DNA of 64,000 bases from Taiwanofungus camphoratus (taxonomy: Eukaryota; Basidiomycota; Agaricomycetes; Polyporales; Taiwanofungaceae): NCBI GenBank assembly GCA_003999685.1, contig CP021224.1, forward strand, positions 2,666,001 to 2,730,000, in the 5' to 3' direction. This document shows, piece after piece, positions 22,161-34,200 of this stretch; position 1 is the stretch's first letter; every line of letters begins with the position of its first letter. A model generated the notes under the pieces. It had not been told where the DNA came from. It made no database searches and saw nothing but the letters and a program-made list of their open reading frames with translations. Made by a program: the position numbers and the translations under genes.

Positions 22161-23515
22161 AAATCCTCCGTTCCTAACTCCTCGAACATCGCCCTCTTCT
22201 CATCTGCTGAGAGTGTCTTGATGTACGAGCGGAAATCCATGGGGGATCGCGCCTCGGGTTCCTTCGAGGTATTCCTTTGGCCTAGCTTGGCCGTCTTCTT
22301 CGGACACTTGCGCACCGCGTGTCCTCCCTTATGGCAGTAGAAACACAGACGGTTGTCCATGTGATACTTCCTTTCCTTCTCACTAAGGCTGCATCCATCC
22401 TCCCACTTCTTGGTGAACGGCGTGGGACGTGGGGTAACGAGTGCATCCACTTCCATGGGTTCGCCATAGTCGACGTTGGTGGTGGTGGAGAGGGTTTGGT
22501 CGATCCCTCTGTAGACGGCGTCGAGGTGAAGGACATCGGCGTACCATTTCTCCATGGAGTTGGGTCGTTCCATATTGGTGCGGCCTGCGAGTGTCGTGTA
22601 GATTTGGCGGTCCAGACCTTTGATGAAAATCGCCCTCAGCGTGAGGTAATCGTTCTTGGTGTGTTGGCCTTGGAGGCCCACAGAGGCGTCCCTTAACTTG
22701 GCCTTCTCTGCCAGGAGTCAGAACCTTTCCACGTACATCTTTGTACTGACCCTGGTCTTCTTGTTTAATTGCTTGGCCGGCAACTCCATTAGCACCTGAT
22801 GAGCCCTCTGGACTCCTTCATGCTCGGGGAACGCGAGTCGCAAGCTCGCCTTGAATACATCCCAGCTAGCGTAGGGAGCATGCCCTCCCACGGCCCGTTC
22901 GTAAAATGTATCGCGCCAGATACGTGCGTCCTGCCCTCCTTTCATGAGAGCGACTGTGTAAGCGATTTTTGCATCATCGCTTAACCCTTGGTTGTTGGTG
23001 GCAGTGAGATAGTGCTCCACCCGCTGGAGGAAACACTCCAGATCTTCTCCTTGCCCGGTGAACGGCTCCGGTGCAGGAATGTCGAGCTTAAGGGGTCGAC
23101 TCCCCTGTTGCTGTTGTGCCGAGAGGTGCGCTATGAGCGCCTCGAGCTCTGCCCTGGTCATTGTTGCAATAGTAGCCATCGTGGTAGGGGTAGTAGGTGT
23201 TACGGGTGTGGAAGGAAGTTGTGGGAATGTGAGAGTAGTCGGAGTGGCTATCAACGGTGTTGATGGTATCAACGCGGGGAAGAAACCAGCTGGGTCTCTT
23301 CCGTCTGGCGGAGGGTTACGTCTGAAATAGGAGGCTAATTTCTCCTGTGCTCGTTGATTCAAAATTGTCCCTGCCCACGTGAGTGGGGAGTTTGGGTAGA
23401 TCAGATCGAGGTTCTGGTCGACGAAAGTCCAACGAAGACAATCGTACAGAAGCGGCGTGTTGTTTACTTGAGTCGGCAATCCCCAAGCGGTGGGGTCGAC
23501 TGTCTTGATGGTAGA
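22157..23515 (-). pseudogene. gag: gag of chromovirus B (one in-frame TGA)
   Basis: Same architecture as gag of A: conserved N-terminal VDPTAWGLPT block without ATG, MATIATMT start-like block near 23180, capsid-like domain, one C-X2-C-X4-H-X4-C knuckle (CFYCHKGGHAVRKC). It is interrupted by TGA at 22718-22720, where A has CGA. It ends GAT TTT TAA at a junction identical to that of A. Confidence 0.88.
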
Positions 23516-23581
23516 CGTGATGTCTAATGGTTAGCCCTACTAGATAAGACTAGGGGCGACTTAGAGTCAAGTTTGATCTTT

Positions 23582-24136
23582 TGATACAAGCTGGTATCAA
23601 CGACCGGAAAGCCTCGAATGTGAGGACCTGACTACGGGAGATAGTAGCGAGGCTTTATGGACACTGCGTATGTCCTTCCTGGGCGAAGTCGATAGAGTCG
23701 AGCGAGTACTCAGGTACGAAGCGAGAGGTCGCAAGATACGAGTATAAGATTGCTAGTGGTAACTAGCTATTTGGTAATCAGATCGAACTTAAGGTCCGAC
23801 CTACAAAGTACAGGGCCTTATATACGTATTCTACTCTGCACACGGACCATGGCACATGGTCTAAGAATCAGCATGAGTAAGCGTAAGTAAGGCGATATGA
23901 GTCATCAGGCCATATTAGCAAGCAGTAAGCATAAGACGGAATGTGTAAGCGGGGCCCGATATGAGTCAGTGTCCATGAGTAACCGGGGCCCGTCCAGGGC
24001 TCGTACCATAAGCAGCGATGAGTCAAGATGCTGCGCGAAGAAGCTGGGCCTACCCGAGGCCCGTCCTAGAAGCAAAAGGTCACGAGACCGATCCGAGGTC
24101 CGACCGATAAGATATGCGATGAAAGAAATTGTATCA
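23582..24136 (-). repeat. 5' LTR of element B
   Basis: 555 bp. The sequence just inside it (minus strand AAAGATCAAACTT) is complementary, with one mismatch, to AAGTTCGATCT in the transcript leader of the same LTR, as in element A. Confidence 0.92.
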
Positions 24137-24247
24137 CGTCAGTCAATCTGGGTAAGTAATGTGTGGAAGGAATGCCACGCGTCCATGGTGTAACGAACAA
24201 AGGGAAAGAAAAAATGAACAAGTCTCTAGTCCTACCTGTCGGTAACA
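24137..24247 (+). repeat. Right part of LTR family D
   Basis: Ends CGGTAACA and is followed by the second copy of the duplication GTGAG (24248-24252). See 16687-17078. Confidence 0.7.
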
Positions 24248-24504
24248 GTGAGCCAACCCCTTAAGTACTACAGTGGGTTTAGGGCAAGCCAGCCCTTACT
24301 TCCACAGGTATTGGTATCCATGCCTACTAAGTGTCCATGAGTCAGAGGCCCGAATGGCCTCTACTAAGGAATAGGCCATAACTAAGCAGGTGACAGTCAG
24401 CCCATCAGGAAGGATGATGGTAATCATAAGTGTACACAATCTGCTAGTCCAGTATAGTGAAAAGAAATGAAAATGTACGTCCGCACCATTACCGCCTTGT
24501 AACA
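24248..24504 (+). repeat. Right part of LTR family C
   Basis: Continues the sequence broken at 16686 (GTGAGCCAACCCCTTAAG) and ends CTTGTAACA, the terminus seen in the intact copy 36334-37094. This copy has no SINE at the site where the 36-kb copy does (ACCGCCTTG intact here). Confidence 0.8.
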
Positions 24505-25067
24505 ACTGTGATGCTAGTAGTTGAAAATGAGATGGGCATACCTTAGAAATTGAACACTTGCACCATGCAATTCTCACATAACATTATTTAGATAGTTATT
24601 TACAACCACATATCATGTTTTTCACACTGGTCCTGTTTCACATCCATCACCTACTTCACATTGCCCTCTCTGATCTGTGTGTATTGGTTGAGGCTGGCAG
24701 TAATGATCCTGACTCTCCCAAAATGGGATCCTAGTCCATTTACATGGTGCCAGATCGAGATGGTGGGCAAAGCATATATGATGTTGGATAGTCTCAGCAC
24801 ACAAAATATTCTGAAATAATGAATTGGGTGTCTTTCTTTCTGAATTACGAACTAATCACGGTCACGTGCTACTGTGACAACCGCGAATCGTTACTTCATG
24901 GCCACAACAACCCTTGGCCACTCTTCACTGTTTTTAAAGCGAGAAATGGACTATGATGCTCTCAGGATCGACCAAGACTTTCCATGTCTTGCCCATACAT
25001 GTACCCTTATAGAAGGCGCTTCAACCACTATCCCCCCTCGATTGTATCTAACCGAAGCAATGCCATC
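24505..25067. other. Intergenic / promoter region of FunK1 gene
   Basis: No ORF or repeat recognised. It presumably contains the FunK1 promoter. Confidence 0.35.
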
Positions 25068-27772
25068 ATGAGTGGCGCCTCCAGTACTGGTACTGACTGT
25101 CGCTCGGAGACGAGCGACGATGTACCAGAACGTGAATGGAAATCTCTACCTACGCATATTGATGACACAGACGAGAATATGGACGACAAAGACGAGCTCA
25201 GACCGCGACCGAGAAGGCGCTGCTGGTCGATAGGTAAGACAAACAATTCCAACTGCATTTCTCGGGTATGTTCCTTGTGCTGATGACGCACCTCTGTAGA
25301 GCCACAAATGATGCAGATGAAATCGCACACTACTTATTACGCCGGAGATGGCGTTATGGACGCAAGCACCAGGCGGCATGCGCGCGAGCACGTTGGAAAC
25401 AAGATCTATCGTGGGCTGCCCGTCCACGAGTTCGTTCGTGCGGTCTGGGATTTTGGCCCAGAGGACATTCCGGATTTTGAACAGTATACGCTGCCCATCG
25501 GACATTTAAACATGTATCTGCAGCGTCACGTCGGAACTGAGAAGAACAGTTATCTGCCGTTGGCGAAGATCTTGGAGCACCTATTGGGCCAAATCAACTC
25601 TGGTGAACGTCCGCAGGCACAACAGAGGCATATCACCCGTGTAGGCCACCGGCTTCAGCCTATGTTCCCGTTTCGTCTCCGGGAACGTAATGCGAAAGGA
25701 TATTATACGGAGACGGCGAAGGCGGATTTAGCATGGGGCACTGCGAAAGACAACGGACGGCGACATTGGCAATGGTACCTCTCTTATGTCGAGGTCCGGC
25801 AGAACAAGGGGGAGCCTATTGCGAGCGAGACAGACCTTCCTATTTCGAAGACAGCCATCAGAGAGGTGTGTACGTACGGAAATTGAGAGCAGTTCTCCTT
25901 ATACATGATTGTACAGTTGGTTTCCGTGGCATCTGTGTCTGGTGGTACTATGTCTGATGCTGCATCTGCAATGCTTGCGAACACTCCGATATGTTCTGGC
26001 AGAAAACGCAAAGAACCGGAAACTGGACGTGAAGCTGTTGATTCCCCGAGAAAGCGAGCTCGCACTACTGGTCCTACCGATTGTTCTGTTTTGAGGAACA
26101 ATGAGATACAAGCAGCAAATTATATGATTGAACTGCTGTCTCACGGTGTACGCTCCTACGCGACGGGATGTACAATTAAGAACACAACTATGACGCTGTG
26201 GTACGGGGATCGGATGGGGATCGTTCAGTCGCAAGCCTTTGAATTCATACAACAGCCGGATCTACTCCTCCTCTACCTCGCCGCCATGGACTCCGCGGAT
26301 CATGCACGCATGGGCCTCTGCCCCTTTCTCAAGTTTCCGACAAGCGCATACGACACCTACGCTGATGTGAAGCTTGAGATTGACGACGACGTTGCCACGG
26401 ACGTTGACGACAAACCGTTAGAGAAGTTGGTCTTTGAGATTGATAACAATCGAAGTGTCTACGCGAGTGATGAAGCAGTTGGGCGAGGAACGACGATCGT
26501 GCCGATCAAGGCGACTGGGGTAGCCAAGGTTATGTTTGGCGAAGACGATCTGGTGGCAAAGATGGCATGGCCTTCGAAGGAGCGACAAGCAGAAGACAAT
26601 TTTATCAAGAAAATCAGGCGGAATCTCAAGGTCCATGCACCGCGGTGGCTCGATCATGTAGTCGATCTAAAATGCTCGGTCACACGGAACATGAAGGAAA
26701 TGAATTTGCCAAGAGTCTACATGACAAAAGTTCTGGACTACCGGGAGCAATTGTTTCGTATGACGGTGATGAAGAAATACGAAGCCCTTGAACAAGTGAA
26801 CAGTGTTGATGAATTCAAGAAGGTCTTTATCGATGTTGTAAACGGTATGTTTTCCTTCACTGTATTATATTGGACTGTCACAAATCAACATCTGGATTAG
26901 CGCATCACTGGGTATGGGAGACAGCGGAAATTTTGCATCGTGACATCAGTGCAGGCAACATCATGTTCTACCGAAAGGATGGTGATGTTATGGGTGTCCT
27001 GTGTGACTGGGATCTCGCAATGGCCAAACTCCCAGAAAATGACTACATAGAAGAAGATAGGCAGTTAGATCCCATTGACGAATCCGACACCATCTTCGGG
27101 TGTTCTGGAGTTGCTGATAACAGCGAAGTTGAAGGTCAATCTGAACAGCAGATCAAAGTGCCAGCTCACAATGCACCGCACATTCTCAAAGAGGAGGGTG
27201 AAGACGGGCCAGCCCCCAGCGACAGCCAAGTCCATGCAACCCAGGAGAAATGCTGCAAACGACCTCGGTATCCTACCGGCACAGGTCCTTTCATGGCGCT
27301 TGATCTACTGGTGAAGGGGAATGCACCTCTGCATCGCTATCGTCATGACCTTGAATCATTTTTCTTCGTTCTAGTGTGGTTCTGTGCTGTGTTCGATCCA
27401 GAGACACACCAATTCAGACATCTCTCTGACTGGGAATCTCCCAACCTGTATGTGATCGGCCGAAATAAGAAGGCATTCATTGGCGAACAGCAAGAGTGGG
27501 AGGACGTGTTCGCTTCTACGCATGACGACTACCGACAGCTTACTCGCACATGGGTCCTTTGGCTGCGGAGGGCTTTTTACGCCGTTGTCAATCTGTCGGG
27601 GCAGATCGAAGACCGTACAGCAGGTCTGATGGTGGCAAGACAGGATGGTGACCAGGCAGAGGTGGCCCTGCTCAATGCTCAGATAACTCGAATGAAGGCA
27701 CAGAAGGACGAACTGATGACATACGAAATCTTCATGCAACAGCTTCGACTTCCGACATCAAGTCCCCGCTGA
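25068..27772 (+). CDS. FunK1 fungal-type protein kinase, complete
   Basis: Four exons: 25068-25233, 25300-25865, 25917-26844 and 26901-27772. All three introns (66, 51, 56 bp) are GT-AG and keep phase, giving 843 aa. The N-terminal region (about residues 75-240) carries the family block VHEFVRAVWDF. A short basic stretch SPRKRART precedes the kinase region. The catalytic loop HRDISAGN lies near residue 566, the DWD motif near 589 and the GTGPFMALDLL block near 680. The third intron sits just before the HHWVW block, as in the left-edge copy and in the 35-kb pseudogene. ATG 25068 was chosen because it is in frame, lies near the 5' end of exon 1 and parallels the start of the 63-kb copy. Every key kinase residue is kept, so this copy may be active. 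Substrate and localisation are unknown. Confidence 0.9.
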
Positions 27773-29070
27773 CGCTTGGTTAAAGGTGTCTCTTCCGACA
27801 TCATGGCGATCTCGCCTTGCGAGCACGATATGGGCTTTATATTATTGTTCGCTCCTGTATTTAAACTCTACTATCGCTGGCACTGCCAGCGCTTGTCATT
27901 TCACAGCCCTTTGCGTAAGTCCGTGCATAATTGGCACTGAGTGCATGTGTCCATATCTGCCCTGGCATGATGCAAGATAGCACAAAGTGCATCAAGGTAT
28001 ATAGTCGACGGTAGTCAACCAAGACCATGACATATCGATAGAGTCCATTTTGCCCCGGTTCTGATGTAATAATATATCACATACTTTAGGGGTTCTCACT
28101 GTTATCACCTATCGATTCTAGCTTCCTCTCTGGATGAGTAACAATCTGAAGAGAACACGATGTTCAGTTTGGGTGGTTAGCCGAAAGCCATGTAACGAGA
28201 CGAACGATCTCTAGGCATCTCCGTTTATACTAAGATACATGTTTATGTTCAGTGTTGCAGTCGACACGGTCATGGCCGCGTCAAGCCAACAGATCAATTG
28301 TGGCACTTATTGTAGGTCGAGTACTTCGTATCGACTTCTCGAGGCCGCGCTCGTAAAGGCGCAAGCAGTGTACCCGGGCTGCCGCTCCCTCTTCATCACA
28401 GCTTGAAGTTATGTACCTGCAGTTCTCAAAGGAAAGACGTCGAATTTCGTCGTTCGAGGATATCTAGATCTTGTCCACCCAGACCGCGACTCATCCATCA
28501 CATGCCGTGCCTACCATCGGAGACCGACGCTTTGAAGTCGCAGATGAACCAGGAACCCATCACAGGATGTGCAGAGTGAAGACTCCGAGCCACCAGATAC
28601 ACGCACGTACCCGCCGGTCACCAGGGCCTTTCCAGCCCGGAAAAAAGCAGCAGTGAGTGCGGGACAGGCCTACCTTGTGCCCCGAGCATGCACGGAAAGA
28701 CAGATGCAGCACAGTAGCGTGTCCAGTTCCCCGCACACACCTTGCCCTGCGGAAATTCCGAAGGGCAAGATCGACGACGCTCACGCTGCTTCGGGGTTCA
28801 CCTCGGAGAGGCATCACGCTCTGTAGAAAACGAAAGTCGGCCTCGGTCGCCTTTCTGGTACCAAAATCGCACAACTTGACTACTTACCTAGTCGAATTTA
28901 TCGTCTTCCGGTGGCTGCATATGGAGCCTCCAGTCAGCCACAGGACAGTCGCACACCAGTCAATCTGCAGTCAGCGTGTGCGACTAGTTACATGACTGCC
29001 CTGCCATTTTCGCGCCAACGTCGACTGCGCTTTTTTACAGAGCATCGTGCATCTAACGCAGCGCCCCGTT
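27773..29070. other. Gene-free intergenic region
   Basis: Only short, unsupported ORFs on either strand; FunK1 3' flank followed by unassigned sequence. Confidence 0.4.
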
Positions 29071-29073
29071 CCC

Positions 29074-29335
29074 ATTCCCGAGGAAAGGTCCAGTACACGA
29101 CTATAACTACACGATTAGGCTGTGGAGTAGCATACAGACAGAGCGCATCCGAACACGAGAGCTGCGCGCGGACGCGGACGCGAAAAAAAAAAGAAAGAAA
29201 GCGCACGGGTGAGCGGGCGAGACGGAGGACACGGAACCGCAGACTCCACGCACCACGACAGCAAGACCGAATCAGCCAGCCGGGGATCCAAGCCCCAAGC
29301 CCCAAGCCCCAAGCCACAAGCCCCAATTTTAATAC
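29074..29335 (+). repeat. Dispersed repeat, copy 1
   Basis: About 260 bp resembling the reverse complement of 38845-39040: shared AGGAAAGGTCC, GTAGCATACA, GCATCCGAA, CGAGAGCTG and AGCAAGACCGAATCAGCCAG. This copy also has an A-rich run (about 29185) and the heptamer AAGCCCC repeated four times near 29290. Origin unknown; it lies directly downstream of the velvet gene. Confidence 0.65.
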
Positions 29336-29380
29336 GGCTCCGCAAGCACGCACGCAAGGCGCCGCGCGCCGCAAAAGACC

Positions 29381-31219
29381 CTACGCTCCGAACGCCCACC
29401 CGTCCTCCCCGCTGCTCTCTCCCCCATACCGATCCCCATCCCCGTCCCCACCACCACTCCGGTCGCTCGCCGGGCCCGCGCTCCGCCTCCGCCTCCGCCC
29501 CGCCGGCGCCAGCAGCTTCGGCCTCAGCCTCGGCTTCAGCGCAAGCGGCTGCGGCTGCGGGTGCGGGTGTGGGTGCGGGTGCGGCTCGGTGCGCATCGGC
29601 GCGCGCCCGCGCCGCGTGCGCTGGTGCTCGCGGATGTTGAGGCGCGCGCCGAACCGCGAGATGTGCTGTGTGGGCGTGGGCGTCTGGTGTCAGTGCTGCG
29701 TCGCGGGGCGGGAGGGGCGGGAGGGGTGGGAGTAGGAGAGCGGGGTCTCTGGAGAAGGGGTGGGGGAAGAGGAGGGGGAAGAGGAGGGGGAAGAGGAGGG
29801 GGAAGAGGAGGGGGAAGAGAGAGGGAAGGGACGAGCGAGGGGTGCAGAGCGCGCACGCCACTCACCTTTGTCAGGTCCGTCGACGCGCGCAGCCCCGGGA
29901 ACGCCTTGGTGCCGAACACCCTGAACGGGCCGCCGACGCACTCGGCGAGGACGGGCGCTGCGGCTGCCCCGGGGCCCGCCTGCGACGTGATGCTGAACGC
30001 GCGGTAGCGCAGCACGAACGCGCCCTCCGCGCGCACGGACAGGTCCTACAATGCACGCACAGCCGCACACACACAGACAGACAGACAGACAGACAGAACG
30101 CAAAGTCAATTCCAGAACGCGCGCGCCGACACGCAGACACGCACCGGGAAGATGAACAGCAGCGCGCCGCGGCCGGCGTACTCGGCGCACATCGCCTCGA
30201 CGACGGTCGTGCCCGCGAGCTGCTCCGTGCACTTGGCGTCTTCGCGGACCGCGTGGCCGTCCAGGAACGCGACGGCGCCCTCCGCATGCGCGCCCGGGCC
30301 GTGGCGTTCAAGTCGGTAGTGGGGTTCGCTCCCTCCGGGCTGGGGCGCGTGCGCGGAGGGCCGGTGGCGCGGCGGCCCCGACCCTGTGTACAGGTACGGC
30401 ACGGCCGCGCTCCCCGCGTGCGACGCGTCTGGCGCGAACGCGGGTGGCGCAACGACGGGGCCTACCCGCTGTGCGTCGAAGGGCGGCTGTGGTGATGGGA
30501 GAAGCGCGCCCGGGGGCGAGGAGAGGTGCGCGACCATCTCGGCCCAGGGAGTCTGGCGGTGATGTTGGTGTGGTATCCCGCGAGGGCGCAAGTCCGAGCC
30601 CGAGCTGGATCCCGAGCTGGAGGGTGCGGACGACGCGGGGGAGTGCGCGGACGCGACCATGATGTTGGACCCCGCTTGGGTGCCCTGTGCGTCGGTCTCC
30701 GGGAGCATGGAGGACCGGCGGTCGCGTGCGTCGTCGCCGTCGACGTCGACGTCGGTGTCGGGCAGCGGGACGGGGAAGAGGTCGGCGTGGCAGAGGATGC
30801 CGTAGCTCTGGAGCTCGCTGCGGACAAGGCGTGAGCGGGGACTCGGGACGGCTCGGGCGGCGTGCGCACTCATAGTCGATTTCAGTCTCGGTCTGGGCGG
30901 AGGTCCCGGAGTGGTGCACTTGGAACAGCTTGAGCTGGACGATCGGGGGCGGGTCGAGGGGGCGGCGGTCCTTGCGGGCGTATCTTGCGGTGCGGCCGGT
31001 CAATGACGGGCGTGCGGAAGCGGCGCAGGCTTACTTTCGACCGAGATCTGCCTTTTGGAGTTGCAGGATCTCCGCGCGGATGGTGCGGCCGGCGAAGATG
31101 CCGGCGGTGAAGAGCACGGGGATGCCAATGGCAGGCGACCCAGCCTGCCGGACTTGCTGGATGCGGAAGGAATGGTGAACCCGGTGATGTCACGGCAGCT
31201 GCACGGCGAGACGTACCAT
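29381..31219 (-). CDS. Velvet-domain transcriptional regulator
   Basis: Exons on the minus strand: 31219-31217 (ATG only), 31156-31035, 30983-30870, 30817-30145, 30045-29866 and 29665-29381. All introns are GT-AG and in phase, giving 458 aa. Velvet landmarks in order: FAGRTIRAE and KADLGRKYARKDRRPLDP (N-terminal half), PPIVQLKLF, YDELQSYGILCHADLFPV, then after a long Ser/Pro/His-rich loop (about 170 aa) the block ALLFIFPDLSVRAEGAF, VLRYRAF and the GPFRVFGTKAFPG C-terminal part. It ends in a His-Pro-rich, basic tail. Velvet proteins are nuclear DNA-binding regulators of sporulation, fruiting and secondary metabolism. GC content is far above the neighbours. The 200-bp last intron carries a G-rich minisatellite and the 99-bp intron a CAGA microsatellite. 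The ATG-only first exon is a prediction from frame; the true start could lie further upstream. Confidence 0.88.
29757..29821 (+). repeat. G-rich 12-bp minisatellite in velvet intron
   Basis: GAGGAGGGGGAA repeated about five times inside intron 29666-29865. On the transcribed (minus) strand it is a C/T tract, so it may serve as an oversized polypyrimidine tract. The plus strand could form G-quadruplexes. Confidence 0.75.
30071..30098 (+). repeat. (CAGA)n microsatellite in velvet intron
   Basis: Six CAGA units preceded by a short CA run, inside intron 30046-30144; CTGT on the sense strand. Confidence 0.8.
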
Positions 31220-34200
31220 CGTGTCTATTCCGCGGCAATATGAGCCACACCGTGAGTAGAGACAAATGGGTAGCAGCAGCCCCAGTGTCGGATGCAGCTC
31301 CGCGGTGAGAATTGGCTCCCCACTGTGGACTTGCTTATATGCGACCGAATTGTGCGATAAGGGCAGCGTTGGTGAGGGTTCGTCGACGTCATCGGTTTGC
31401 GTCATAGCTTCGCAGCGCGACAAGCGGGAAAGTCGCTGCACGGCCAGGGGCTTGTGATCAACTAGCACCGAAGCTGTGCGCTGACCGTCGGCCGGACCCA
31501 ACGTCGTATCCGCCCGCTGCTGGCTCTCCTCGTCGCACATGTCCATCGCTATTCCTACGTGTAACAGTAGCTATGAGCGGGGGGATTCGACGCTCGACAT
31601 CACACTCGCTAGACGCACATTAGACAGCGCGAGATGGGGCGCCAGCAATAAAAGCCTAAAAAGGCGACGGAGCTAAGCAACTCAACGCCCAAATGACGCG
31701 TGACGTCATGCCTGTCCTCCTTCGGTCCACGTCATACGCGACCTTCTCTTCGCGTATCCACCTCGAGCAGCGCAGCGTCCATCTCCCGCGCTGGTGCTGC
31801 AGGCACACGAGCAACGGTCAGCCACCGTGAAGCACCTCTGTCCAAGTGACCACTGGCAGCAGAGACGGCCGGCAGTGCACACGAAACAAGTCAGCACGTT
31901 GGCGGGCGCTGCAAGTACGCAACAGGTTGGCAATCTGTCAAACGTGCATAAATAGTGACTGACGCGTGACGTCATCGCCTTCAACTCCCCCTACACGAAT
32001 GCCACCGTCAGGCTACACAGCCCACCGCGCAAAAGTCTATTCCCAGCGACATTACCGTGACGGGGTCAGACTCAGAGTCCCAGCTCAGCTGGCAAGCAAC
32101 AGGACTTCCCAGGTTGCGAACTTGAGTTCTCGCAGTAACATCTTGTGTGGTAGGCGTGTCTAACGGGCTTCGCCTCGCGCTCCGGATCTGCCCTCTGTCC
32201 TGGAGCTGCGGAATGACCTTCCGACCTTGGGACAGCAGAGGCGCAACGCCGTGGCGCCGCATCTGTTCATCCCACTAGAAGGGTCTATTCACGCCACGCC
32301 TTTCGAGGCTCACATGCTGAACGATGATGACTGTGCCCGTGTCGCCCTCCGTCTGAACAGCATACAGAGCGCGTCCCCATTCCATATACTCAGCTGGGAC
32401 TCGTATCTACTGGTTCTCTCGTGGCGACTGTACAGGAGCCTCCAATATCGCCTCCTTTGTTTCCCTCATCTTTGTTTCCGACGACGCGAAACCCAGGGAG
32501 ATCGAGACACTGCTCCAGGAGCCCCCAGCCCATCCAGCCGACGTCCGTTCAAGGGTCAGATCTACCGAGGGCCATTTAAGTTTAGCATGCAATTTCACGT
32601 TCAATAGGTTTTAACCTCTTCATTGGACGCAGCGTGGTTCACCGATGTTGGCGCTGGAAAGGGCTACCGACGGACACCATTTCCAGCTTCTCGACCTGTA
32701 GCTTGTCCAGGCCCAGAATGCCGCAAGGAGCATGGCGGAGGAGCAGGCCGGTGTCGGGATTATGGTAAACATGGTCGATGTCGGGAACATCTTCATAAAA
32801 CTGGTCGGTTCCGGGAACGACTTGATAGTAATAGTCATAATCGGCGTCGGGGACGCAGAATCTTGATTTTCCAAGAAAACAGCTGCTCGTCGCCCTGGGC
32901 TTTGGTAGGAAAACGGGGTGGTCTCGCGTTCCCGCTTCTCCTCTACCGCTTTCAGTTCGTCCTTGCCCGACTCGTTGTCCCGCTCGTACCTCCGTTGTCC
33001 TCGTTCGACGTCCGGACAGGAACGAACGAGCAGCGGTCCCTGTAGGCGTTCTGACCCAACCGTCCTGTCCAAGCTAGGGCCCTCGGAGCTTGATGGGAGC
33101 AAGTTTTCCAAGTCTCGCTTGGTTCCGTCGGTGTCGGTGCCCGTTACGGGCAAGTGCAGCTGATCACAAGGTGGGACTTGGTCAGCGTTATCTCCTGGGA
33201 TCGGCCGCGTGCTACCGCCTTCTTTCACAGGAAAGGCGGCGAATCCGGCGTGGAGGGGCTGCGTATGTCGGACCCCCTCTCGCCTGCATCCCAGGGAGGA
33301 CCGGCCCCCAACCCCAACGCATCCCCCGTAGGACAAAGTCAAAGTCGTGCGAGTCTGGATAATCGTGCGAATGTGTGTCGATACCAGGCCCGCGTGGAGA
33401 GAAAGCTGCAGGCAAGTCGACGGTGTAGAGTGGTGGAGGGGAATGGGAATGAGGAGCTGCTTTTTTTTTTTTGGATTGGAGACTGGGTCTGTGCTGCGAG
33501 ACGGATTCGCTCCTGTTTATGTGCCCTGCCTGAGGCGCGGTGATACACCTGCGGCGCGACACCTGTGGCACAGCCTTGAACAGGTAGCAACAACAATACG
33601 AGGACTGAGACAACGGAAGACCGTCTGCTGGACTACCGTGGCGCCTGAACGATCCACTGATTGTTTCTCGGGCTCACTATGGCAGTGGCACGGTGGGTGT
33701 GTTGGCGGCGCACCCACCACCCGGTGCAGTCCGCCACCGCGACGCAAACGTGTCCAGAAGAACCAGTCTGAAGGGACAAGGGCACGGCAAAAAGTCGTGC
33801 GTGTGTTATGCAACGGTCGGCGACGGCGACGGCGACAGCGACAGCTGTGGTTGTGGTTGTGCTGCGAGGCTGTGGTGGACGTCGTGCGCGCGATATGGAC
33901 AGGTCACATACACACGCTTAGGGAGCTTGGAGCTTGGAGCTTGGAGCTTGGAGGCGCGTACTGTCTGGCCGCAGTGTGTCTTTTGCACGTAAATCGCATT
34001 CGAGAACGCACGTCGATGCTGTCCGGCTGTCGCAGCCTCGAAGCCGCTCTGCGCCGTCTTCCCGTAGCCTACAGCATCTTGGCCACTCCGTCTCTCCACG
34101 CCGTATCTCGCCTTCCATCTGCACCAATTGTCCCACCGGTTTTCATTCGCCTCTCCATGTCGTCTACATCCGCGCCAGTCTTAATCACGCATTGCTGGAC

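Larger units (their letters stand above)
17079..24136 (-). mobile_element. Ty3/gypsy chromovirus B, LTR to LTR
   Basis: 7,058 bp on the minus strand. In its own direction: 5' LTR 24136-23582 (555 bp), gag, pol with chromodomain, third ORF, polypurine tract, 3' LTR 17622-17079 (544 bp). The LTR length difference is an 11-bp insertion near 23995 in the 5' LTR. Gene order and proteins match element A. Flanks (CCATC left, CGTCA right) show no clear 5-bp duplication; CATC/CGTC would be a 4-bp duplication with one transition. Gag-pol carries nine in-frame TGA codons and no frameshift. The RT motif is YMND instead of YMDD. Confidence 0.93.

Noticed and set aside
28911-29861. Overlapping long ORFs on both strands (274 and 248 codons)
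   Set aside because: They cover low-complexity GC-rich sequence, a dispersed repeat and the velvet 3' exon and intron in the wrong frames. The velvet model explains the coding signal.
32620-33342. 240-codon minus-strand ORF
   Set aside because: No recognisable motif, no supporting splice structure, and its composition resembles the surrounding non-coding DNA.
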